Shown one piece after another: positions 1-5,396 of a DNA stretch of 8,407 nt (its first letter is position 1; the number at the start of each line of letters is the position of its first letter). The notes beneath the pieces are model-generated. The model saw only the letters and a program-made list of their open reading frames with translations, was not told the origin of the DNA and made no database searches. The translations under genes were made by a program, and so were the position numbers. Source of the stretch: Acidimicrobiia bacterium (GTDB taxonomy: Bacteria; Actinomycetota; Acidimicrobiia; Acidimicrobiales; AC-14). The stretch lies in the NCBI GenBank assembly GCA_019244985.1, contig JAFASB010000013.1, positions 1 through 8,407 of the forward strand. The letters run 5' to 3'.

Positions 1-431
1 GTCAACGAGGGCATCTTCAGGTGGTCGGCCACGACCGCGCCGATCGTGTAGCACTCGCCGTCGTCGGACTGCTGGCCGAGCAGGACCAGGTCGGGCGCCT
101 CGGACTCGAGCACCTTGGCCAGCGCGTAGCCGGTCGCGGCCACGTCCGATCCGGCCAGCCCGTCGTCGGTCAGCTGCACCGAGCGATCGGCGCCCAGCGA
201 AACCGCCTTGTGCAGGGCCCGGGTGGCCGATTCGGGGCCCATGGTCACGGCCACGATCTCGTCCACTTCGACGGCCCCGCCTTCGCGGATCTGCATGGCC
301 GCCTCGATGGCGTGCGTGTCATACGGGTTGAGGTTCTTCTCGCCCGAGCGGTCCAGGCGTCCCGTCGAGGCATCGACTCGCTTCTCGACGGCGGCGTCAG
401 GAACCTCTTTTACGAGGACGCAAATCTTCAA
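1..431 (-). CDS. etfB: Electron transfer flavoprotein beta subunit, N-terminal part (runs off left edge)
   Basis: This is the beta subunit of the ETF heterodimer, which takes electrons from acyl-CoA dehydrogenases and passes them towards the quinone pool in the cytoplasm. About 143 residues are present, roughly the first 55% of a usual ~260-residue protein. The N-terminus MKICVLVKEVPD matches the family opening. Further family features follow: NPYDTHAIEAA, a VTMGPESA segment with LGADR shortly after it, and LVLLGQQSDDGECYTIGAVVA, where the ADP/AMP-binding region starts. The start is a TTG at 431, chosen because AGGAGG lies 6 bases upstream (438-443) and the family N-terminus begins there. It lies downstream of the mutase genes on the same strand, but the 111-base gap with promoter-like signals suggests that it, presumably with an etfA outside the window, can be transcribed on its own. 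Identity is confident; the partner genes are not visible. Confidence 0.9.
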   Translation of the reverse strand, partial: MKICVLVKEVPDAAVEKRVDASTGRLDRSGEKNLNPYDTHAIEAAMQIREGGAVEVDEIVAVTMGPESATRALHKAVSLGADRSVQLTDDGLAGSDVAATGYALAKVLESEAPDLVLLGQQSDDGECYTIGAVVADHLKMPSL

Positions 432-437
432 GTGAAG

Positions 438-443
438 CCTCCT
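438..443 (-). promoter_or_regulatory. Shine-Dalgarno site of etfB
   Basis: On the minus strand this reads AGGAGG, a perfect anti-16S match, 6 bases before the TTG start at 431. It decides the choice of this unusual start codon. Confidence 0.8.
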
Positions 444-464
444 AGCAGTTCAAGACGGTGGCCC

Positions 465-491
465 ATATTACCTGGTTGACTGACGAGTCAA
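465..491 (-). promoter_or_regulatory. Putative promoter of etfB
   Basis: Read on the minus strand, TTGACT (491-486) is a good -35 match and TAATAT (470-465) a fair -10 match, separated by 15 bases, which is shorter than the usual 16-18. A transcript would start near 458 and carry a short leader containing the AGGAGG site. The -35 lies inside a perfect inverted repeat, so the promoter could be repressor-controlled. This is a pattern match only. Confidence 0.4.
476..491. promoter_or_regulatory. Perfect 6+4+6 inverted repeat, candidate operator
   Basis: TTGACT (476-481) and AGTCAA (486-491) are perfect reverse complements around a 4-base GACG spacer. One arm doubles as the -35 of the putative etfB promoter. 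The size and symmetry suit a dimeric repressor of the TetR type, and a TetR gene lies about 3.3 kb away. No uridine run follows, so a terminator is unlikely. The binding protein is inferred, not shown. Confidence 0.4.
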
Positions 492-542
492 TCGGTCGGC
501 TACCGGTGAGTAGAGCGGTGATCCTGCGGCGTGTGACGTGGC

Positions 543-950
543 TCACGCCCGGACCGCGCCGCGGATGAAGTCGACCGCTTCCTGGGTCGAGGCGCCGGGC
601 GTGAACACCTCGGCGACGCCGAGCGCCTTGAGCTCCTTGACGTCGTCCGAGGGGATCGTTCCGCCCAGGGTGACCACCACATCTTCGGCCCCCTGCTCCT
701 TGAGCAGCTCCATCACGCGCGGCACCAGCGTCATGTGCGCCCCGGACAGGATCGACAGCCCGACCGCGTCCGCATCCTCCTGGATCACGGTCTCGACGAT
801 CTGCTCCGGGGTCTGGTGCAGACCCGTGTAGATGACCTCCATGCCGGCGTCACGCAGGGCCCGCGCAATGATCTTGGCCCCGCGGTCGTGGCCGTCGAGG
901 CCGGGCTTGGCGACCACGACACGGATCTTCTTCTCAGTGGCGGTGGGCAT
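543..950 (-). CDS. B12-binding small subunit of an acyl-CoA mutase (first of two paralogues by coordinate)
   Basis: A 135-residue stand-alone cobalamin-binding domain, the normal size for the small subunit of split B12-dependent acyl-CoA mutases (methylmalonyl-CoA, 2-hydroxyisobutyryl-CoA or isobutyryl-CoA type). It carries the base-off/His-on signature: DxHxxG as D19-G-H21-D-R-G24, where His21 would be the lower cobalt ligand; SxL as S66-I-L68; and the GG turn at 96-97 in LGGTIP. It would hold adenosylcobalamin and dock on the large subunit. It starts 12 bases after the stop of the paralogous gene at 963-1349, with no clear ribosome-binding site, suggesting translational coupling. By eye about 70 of 123 aligned residues match that paralogue. 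Its 3' end is followed by the etfB promoter region. Family is certain; which large subunit it serves is not. Confidence 0.9.
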   Translation of the reverse strand: MPTATEKKIRVVVAKPGLDGHDRGAKIIARALRDAGMEVIYTGLHQTPEQIVETVIQEDADAVGLSILSGAHMTLVPRVMELLKEQGAEDVVVTLGGTIPSDDVKELKALGVAEVFTPGASTQEAVDFIRGAVRA

Positions 951-962
951 CGAGCGGCCCGG

Positions 963-1349
963 TCACAGCGACCGGATGCTGTCGACGAGCGTTTCCAGCG
1001 GCGTTCCCGTCGGGTACACGGCCGCGGCGCCCGCGTCCTGCAGCCGGCCGACGTCCTTTGCGGGGATGGTCCCGCCGACGACGAGCACGACGTCGTCAGC
1101 GCCGGCGGCGCGCAGGGCGTCCGCGGTCTTCTTGGTGAGTGCCACGTGGGCGCCGCTCAGGATGCTGAGGCCGACGACGTCGACATCCTCCTGCAGGGCG
1201 ACCGCAGCGATCGCCTCCGGGCGCTGGCGGATCCCCGTGTAGATCACCTCGAAGCCGGCATCGCGCAACGCGCGCGCCACCAGCTTGGCGCCGCGGTCGT
1301 GGCCGTCGAGGCCGGGCTTGGCGACGAGCACGCGCACCGGCGACGACAT
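963..1349 (-). CDS. B12-binding small subunit of an acyl-CoA mutase (second paralogue, adjacent to large subunit)
   Basis: A 128-residue cobalamin-binding domain with the complete signature: D15-G-H17-D-R-G20 (DxHxxG, His17 the expected cobalt ligand), S62-I-L64 and GG at 92-93. It lies 16 bases downstream of the large-subunit stop on the same strand. A GAAGGTGA sequence overlapping the end of the large-subunit gene may serve as its ribosome-binding site, although spaced rather far. The position makes it the most natural partner of that large subunit. The core around the cobalt site (VAKPGLDGHDRGAK) is identical in the two paralogues, while the surface and C-terminal third differ. That fits a duplication followed by divergence of the docking face. 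Confident at family level. Confidence 0.9.
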   Translation of the reverse strand: MSSPVRVLVAKPGLDGHDRGAKLVARALRDAGFEVIYTGIRQRPEAIAAVALQEDVDVVGLSILSGAHVALTKKTADALRAAGADDVVLVVGGTIPAKDVGRLQDAGAAAVYPTGTPLETLVDSIRSL

Positions 1350-1365
1350 CAGAACACGATCACCT

Positions 1366-2952
1366 TCAGAAGACGACGGGTTGGGAGAACTCGCCCCACT
1401 CGTCCTTGAGGACGTGCACCATCTCGCCGACGGTGCAGTACGCCGTCGCGCAGTCGATCAGGTGCGGCATCAGGTTCTCGTCGTCCTTGGCTGCCGCCTT
1501 GGCGAGAGCCCGGAGGGTGGCGCTGACGTCCGCGGCCGAGCGGGTGCGCTTGACCTCGGCCAGCCGTTCGAGCTGGCGCAGCCGGCCCTTCTCGTCCAAC
1601 TCGTAGCCCTCGACCTCCGGGCGCTCTTCGTCGGTCTGGAACTTGTTGACGCCGACGACCGTCCGCTCGCCGGATCGCACGGCCTGTTCGATGCTGAACG
1701 CCTGCTCGGAGATCTGGCGCTGCAGCACCCCGTCCTCGATCCCTTTGACCATGCCGCCCTGCCGCTCGAGGTCCTCCATGATCTCGACGAGCTTTTCCTC
1801 CATGGCGTCGGTGAGGGCCTCGACGTAATACGAGCCGCCGAGAGGGTCGGCGACGCGTGCGACCCCCGTCTCGTAGGCGAGGATCTGCTGGGTCCGGAGG
1901 GCGAGGGTGGCCGACTCTTCGGTGGGGATGGCGAACGGCTCGTCCCACGCGGCGGTGAACATCGACTGCACGCCGCCGAGCACCGACGCCATCGCCTCGT
2001 ACGCCACCCGCACGATGTTGTTGTGAGGCTGGGGTGCGTGCAGCGACGCGCCACCCGACACGACGCCGAACCGGAACATGCACGAGCGGTCCTCCTTCGC
2101 ACCGAAGCGCTCGCGAACGATGCGCGCCCAGCGGCGCCGGCCGGCGCGGTACTTGGCGATCTCCTCGAAGAAGTTGCCGTGTGTGTAGAAATAGAACGAG
2201 ACCTGGCGGGCGAACTGGTCGATGGTCATGCGGCCCCGGCCGATGACCTCTTCGCAGTAGGTGATGCCGTCCATCAGGGTGAACGCCATCTCCTGGGCGG
2301 CGGTGGCGCCTGCGTCGCGGAAGTGGGCGCCCGCCACCGAGATTGCGTTGAACCGAGGGATCTGGTCGGCGCAGAACTCGATGGTGTCGGCGATCAGCCG
2401 CAGCGATGGCCGGGGTGGCCAGATCCAGGTACCACGGCTGACGTACTCCTTGAGGATGTCGTTCTGGATGGTTCCCTGGAGCTTCGCCCGATCGACACCC
2501 TGCTTCTCGCCAGTGGCGACGTAGAACGCGAGCAGGATTGCCGCGCTGCCGTTGATCGTCATGCTCGTCGAGATGGCGTCGAGCGGAATCCCGTCGAAGA
2601 GGATCTCGAAGTCGGCGAGCGAGTCGATCGCCACGCCGACGCGACCGACCTCTTCTTCGACGTCGGGGTCATCGGAGTCGTAGCCGCACTGGGTCGGAAG
2701 GTCAAAGGCGACCGAGAGCCCGGTGGCGCCCTGGTCGAGGAGGTAGCGGTATCGCTCGTTGGACTCCTCGGGGGTGCCGAAGCCGGAGTACTGGCGGATC
2801 GTCCACAGTCGCCCGCGGTACCCGTCGGGGAAGTTGCCACGCGTGAACGGGAAGACGCCGGGGGAGGGGATGGACTCCGGCGGCGGGAGGTCGTCGGGTC
2901 CGTAGCTGGTGGAGAGCGGTATGCCGGCCTCGCTCTGCACCGTCTCGTCCAT
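1366..2952 (-). CDS. B12-dependent acyl-CoA mutase large subunit, methylmalonyl-CoA mutase family, divergent pocket
   Basis: A 528-residue catalytic TIM-barrel subunit of the split methylmalonyl-CoA mutase family, which rearranges carbon skeletons of acyl-CoAs by radical chemistry with adenosylcobalamin. Hallmarks are RGRLWTIRQYSGF (46-58), GLSVAFDLPTQ (78-88), AISTSMTING (126-135), GTIQNDILKEY (160-170) and the C-terminal PLGGSYYVE (370-378). Against Propionibacterium MutB from memory, Tyr89, Arg207, His244, Gln197 and Glu370 are kept (Tyr55, Arg173, His210, Gln163, Glu338). Tyr243, His328, Gln330 and Asn366 are replaced (Ala209, Gly296, Val298, Ala334). Arg173 argues against isobutyryl-CoA or 2-hydroxyisobutyryl-CoA mutases, which carry Gln there. 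No B12 domain is fused; two separate ones follow. The start is the ATG at 2952. The frame stays open upstream, but that part is antisense to the crotonase gene. No MeaB/ArgK chaperone is in view. Family sure, substrate unknown. Confidence 0.92.
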   Translation of the reverse strand: MDETVQSEAGIPLSTSYGPDDLPPPESIPSPGVFPFTRGNFPDGYRGRLWTIRQYSGFGTPEESNERYRYLLDQGATGLSVAFDLPTQCGYDSDDPDVEEEVGRVGVAIDSLADFEILFDGIPLDAISTSMTINGSAAILLAFYVATGEKQGVDRAKLQGTIQNDILKEYVSRGTWIWPPRPSLRLIADTIEFCADQIPRFNAISVAGAHFRDAGATAAQEMAFTLMDGITYCEEVIGRGRMTIDQFARQVSFYFYTHGNFFEEIAKYRAGRRRWARIVRERFGAKEDRSCMFRFGVVSGGASLHAPQPHNNIVRVAYEAMASVLGGVQSMFTAAWDEPFAIPTEESATLALRTQQILAYETGVARVADPLGGSYYVEALTDAMEEKLVEIMEDLERQGGMVKGIEDGVLQRQISEQAFSIEQAVRSGERTVVGVNKFQTDEERPEVEGYELDEKGRLRQLERLAEVKRTRSAADVSATLRALAKAAAKDDENLMPHLIDCATAYCTVGEMVHVLKDEWGEFSQPVVF

Positions 2953-2998
2953 CGCGGAAATCAAAATATCACGAAACAAGAAGGGTATTATCAGCAAC
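2953..2998. promoter_or_regulatory. AT-rich divergent promoter region between mutase and crotonase genes
   Basis: This 46-base gap is far richer in A+T than its surroundings. On the plus strand, TATTAT (2986-2991) sits so that transcription would begin at or next to the GTG at 2999. On the minus strand, TATTTT (2968-2963) ends 10 bases before the ATG at 2952. Neither has a clear -35 at normal spacing. The plus-strand gene has only a distant AGAAGGG (13 bases away) and the minus-strand gene has no ribosome-binding site, so leaderless or nearly leaderless transcripts, common in actinobacteria, are possible. I found no strong palindrome here. Confidence 0.45.
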
Positions 2999-3763
2999 GT
3001 GGGAGGCGTCAGCGTCGAGGTCGAAGCGGGTGTCGCCGTCGTCACCATCGACCGTCCCGAGGTGCGCAACGCCATCGGCTTCAGCACGGTCGACGAGCTC
3101 GGAGCTGCCCTCGACGACGTGCTCGAGTCCGACGCCGCTGTCGTCGTCGTGCGCGGCGGAGGTGAGCGCGCCTTCGTCTCCGGCGGCGACCTCAAGGAGC
3201 TGAGTGCCGTCCGCACCCACGACGACGCGGTCGCCATGGCCAGCCGCGTGCGCCGACTCCTCGATCGCCTCGCCGGCTTCCCCCTGCCGGTGATCGCAGC
3301 TCTGAACGGCCACGCCCTGGGTGGCGGCGCCGAGGTGGCGATCGCCGCCGATATCCGCATCGCCGCCGACGACGTCAAGATCGGCTTCAACCAGGTGACG
3401 CTCGGCATCATGCCGGCGTGGGGCGGCGCGGAGCGCCTGGCCCAGGTCGTCGGGCGGGGCCGGGCGCTGCTCGCCATCGCCACTGGCGAGGTGTACGACG
3501 CCGAGCCCGCCCAGCGTCTCGGGCTGATCGACCTGGTCGTGCCGCGAGCGATGTTCGACAAGGAGTGGCGGGCGCTCGCCGAGCGGTTGGCCAGCACCGC
3601 CCCCGGTACGAGCCGGGCCGTCAAATCCGTGCTCGCCGCCGCGACACCGACGCTGCACCCGCACCTGGAGGAGAACGCCACGCACACCTTTGCAACCCTC
3701 TGGATGGCCGACGCCCACTGGGCCGCGGTCGACGCGCTCGAGCAGAAGCGGGCACGCGCGTGA
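2999..3763 (+). CDS. Crotonase-fold acyl-CoA protein (enoyl-CoA hydratase family, possibly ECHDC1-like decarboxylase)
   Basis: A 254-residue crotonase-superfamily enzyme acting on CoA thioesters. Visible features are TIDRPEVRNAIG near the N-terminus, the first oxyanion-hole strand RAFVSGGDL (57-65), and NGHALGGGAE (103-112) with Glu112 at the position of Glu144 of rat enoyl-CoA hydratase. The position of the second catalytic acid, Glu164, is Gln132 (FNQVTLG, 130-136), followed by MPAWGG (138-143). Human ECHDC1, an ethylmalonyl/methylmalonyl-CoA decarboxylase, also has GGGAE, lacks the second Glu and has a similar PSWGG, so decarboxylation of an alkylmalonyl-CoA is a real alternative to hydration. 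The start is set to the GTG at 2999; ATG codons upstream (2909, 2921) would overlap the mutase gene. It diverges from the mutase and its stop overlaps the tetR start. Fold sure, reaction uncertain. Confidence 0.85.
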   Translation: MGGVSVEVEAGVAVVTIDRPEVRNAIGFSTVDELGAALDDVLESDAAVVVVRGGGERAFVSGGDLKELSAVRTHDDAVAMASRVRRLLDRLAGFPLPVIAALNGHALGGGAEVAIAADIRIAADDVKIGFNQVTLGIMPAWGGAERLAQVVGRGRALLAIATGEVYDAEPAQRLGLIDLVVPRAMFDKEWRALAERLASTAPGTSRAVKSVLAAATPTLHPHLEENATHTFATLWMADAHWAAVDALEQKRARA

Positions 3764-4410
3764 GCGAGCCCGCTTGGCGCGAGCGCGCCGTCTCGCGCAG
3801 CCTCACGGCGGCGCGGTCGCGCGCCGAGCAGCGCGTCCAGCGCTTCCTCGACGCCGCCTTCGCCCTCATCGACGAAAAGGGCAGCACCGACTTCACGATC
3901 CAGGAGGTCATCGATCGGTCGGAGCAGTCGCTGCGCGCCTTCTACCAGCACTTCAACGGCAAGGACGAGCTGCTGCTCGCGCTCTTCGAGGAGACCGTCC
4001 AGGAGGCGGCCGACGACATCGGCCGGGCGGTCGAGGCCGAGCGCAAGCCGCTCGAGCGCCTGCGCGCCTTCGTCGTCAGCCTGCACGGATGGTGCGCCCC
4101 GGAGCAGGGACCGCGTCGGCGCGGCTCGCACAACCGCCTGCCGATCATGGACTTCATGCTGCGCCTTGCCGCCGATCATCCCGAGCGGGTGAAGACGGCG
4201 ATGACGCCGGTCTCGAGCCTGCTGGTCGGACTGCTCGACGAGGGGGTCGCGGCCCGGGTTGTCAACATCTCCGACACCCGTCGCGCCGCGGCGCTCGTCC
4301 AGCAGACCGTGTTCTCGACCTGGCTCGGCGACCGGCTGGTCCACAACCCCCGAGCGCGTCCGAGCGCGCAGGAAACCTGGGAGTTTTGCCTACACGGCCT
4401 GAGCGGGTGA
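3760..4410 (+). CDS. TetR/AcrR family transcriptional regulator
   Basis: A 216-residue regulator of usual TetR length. The N-terminal DNA-binding domain covers about residues 24-75: RVQRFLDAAFALIDEKG is helix 1, TIQEVIDRS and SLRAFYQHF form the helix-turn-helix (about 46-65), and NGKDELLLALFEE follows, all typical of the family. The C-terminal ligand-binding domain is not recognisably of a characterised subgroup. The GTG start at 3760 overlaps the TGA stop of the crotonase gene (GTGA), so the two are co-transcribed and probably translationally coupled. A regulator placed inside a catabolic operon usually senses a CoA-ester intermediate and represses the locus; that is inferred. The inverted repeat at 476-491 is a candidate target. 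The frame is open well upstream, but that part overlaps the crotonase gene. Confidence 0.9.
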   Translation: MSEPAWRERAVSRSLTAARSRAEQRVQRFLDAAFALIDEKGSTDFTIQEVIDRSEQSLRAFYQHFNGKDELLLALFEETVQEAADDIGRAVEAERKPLERLRAFVVSLHGWCAPEQGPRRRGSHNRLPIMDFMLRLAADHPERVKTAMTPVSSLLVGLLDEGVAARVVNISDTRRAAALVQQTVFSTWLGDRLVHNPRARPSAQETWEFCLHGLSG

Positions 4411-4441
4411 GAAAAGGTGGGCGCGAACCGATAGAACCGTC

Positions 4442-5392
4442 GTGTTGAGCGCCAGCACTCACAGCACTCCTTCATCCCAGACGCGGCCGATCCTGGTGGT
4501 GGGCGTCGCCCAGCGGTCGGGCACCCACCTCCTGCAGGACCTGCTCTGCCTGCACCCCGCCTGTTGCCGCCCTGTCTCGGCGCGCACGCCCTGGGGATCC
4601 GACTGGGAGGACTACCTCATCCTCTTCGGCGATCGCCTGGAGGACTTTCGCTCCCAGCTCTTCACCAACTGGCAGTGGCAGGCCCTCGAGGACCAGCGCC
4701 TGCAGGCGATCTTCGACGAGACCCTCGCCCACTGGGTGGCGGAGTTCTTCGCCACGCTCGGAGGCTCGGGCCGGACAGTGGCCAAGTCACCGTCGAGTGA
4801 GAACCTCGACCGGCTTCAACCGTGGCTCCTCCGCGACGTCGACGTCGTCGCTGTCGTTCGCGACCCTCGCGCCGTGCTCCAGTCGGCACGCCTCACGTTC
4901 ATGGATTCCTTCGAGCGCCGGCTCCGGGCCTACGTCCGCAGCGCCCGCGCCATCCTCGGTGCGCGCGACAAGGGTGTCGTCGTTGTCCGGTACGAGGACC
5001 TGGTCGACAAGCGGCGAGAGACGATCGACGGTCTTCTCGACGCAATCGGGCTCGACTCCGCCGCCTACGACTACGAGGCCGCCGACCATCTCCCGGTCCG
5101 GGGATCGGCGACGAACGAGTCGGAGCGTCGCTGGGACGAGTCGCCCGCGGACGGGTCCTTCGACGGCGCCCGCCGCGCCGCCCAGTTGCCTGCCCACCTG
5201 CGCCGCCGGGTCGAGTGGGTGGCAGCCGCCGAGATGGACGCCTTCGGCTACGGCGACCTCCATCCGTTGCGGCCCATGCACCGGCTGGAGTTGCTGGGGC
5301 GAGACGGTGCCTACCGCGTCGCCCGCAAGGCGTCGCGCGTCAGCTCGGCGCTCGTGAAGACCGAGCGGTTCGTCTACTCGGCGAAGACCTAG
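4442..5392 (+). CDS. PAPS-dependent sulfotransferase family protein
   Basis: About 316 residues, a normal length for bacterial sulfotransferases, which move sulfate from PAPS to a hydroxyl or amine of a small molecule or glycan. The 5'-phosphosulfate loop is GVAQRSGTHLLQDLL (21-35; R-S-G-T-H-L). KSPSSENL (115-122) resembles the bacterial K-[TS]-P-x-x-E-N-L motif. The 3'-phosphate segment is VVAVVRDPRAVLQSA (135-149), and VRYEDLV (183-189) is also typical. The N-terminus has no signal peptide or membrane span, so it is cytoplasmic. The start is the GTG at 4442, with TTG at 4445 equally possible; no good ribosome-binding site precedes either, and the 31-base gap after tetR contains two GAACCG copies 9 bases apart. 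It is probably in the same transcript as crotonase and tetR. The acceptor cannot be predicted. Confidence 0.85.
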   Translation: MLSASTHSTPSSQTRPILVVGVAQRSGTHLLQDLLCLHPACCRPVSARTPWGSDWEDYLILFGDRLEDFRSQLFTNWQWQALEDQRLQAIFDETLAHWVAEFFATLGGSGRTVAKSPSSENLDRLQPWLLRDVDVVAVVRDPRAVLQSARLTFMDSFERRLRAYVRSARAILGARDKGVVVVRYEDLVDKRRETIDGLLDAIGLDSAAYDYEAADHLPVRGSATNESERRWDESPADGSFDGARRAAQLPAHLRRRVEWVAAAEMDAFGYGDLHPLRPMHRLELLGRDGAYRVARKASRVSSALVKTERFVYSAKT

Positions 5393-5396
5393 CTGC

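Noticed and set aside
444..542. Cobalamin riboswitch or intrinsic terminator in the gap before etfB
   Set aside because: The gap is too short for a B12 riboswitch and lies downstream of the B12 genes. The CGGT/ACCG hairpin at 493-505 has only a 4-base stem and no T-run follows on the minus strand.
1366..2952. Identity as isobutyryl-CoA or 2-hydroxyisobutyryl-CoA mutase, or ethylmalonyl-CoA mutase (MeaA)
   Set aside because: Tyr55 and Arg173 match the methylmalonyl-type residues rather than the Phe/Ile and Gln of ICM/HCM, Ala82 is not the Asp of HCM, and the RQYSGFG segment differs from the TYAGHS-type segment I recall for MeaA.
1285..3165. Plus-strand open frame of 626 codons antisense to the mutase
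   Set aside because: It runs opposite a clearly recognisable mutase gene, has no family-like motifs and crosses the promoter gap into the crotonase. Long antisense frames are common in high-GC coding DNA.
2953..4344. Upstream extension of the mutase frame to a 992-residue protein
   Set aside because: The extension is antisense to the crotonase and tetR genes and low in complexity. The mutase family N-terminus fits the ATG at 2952.
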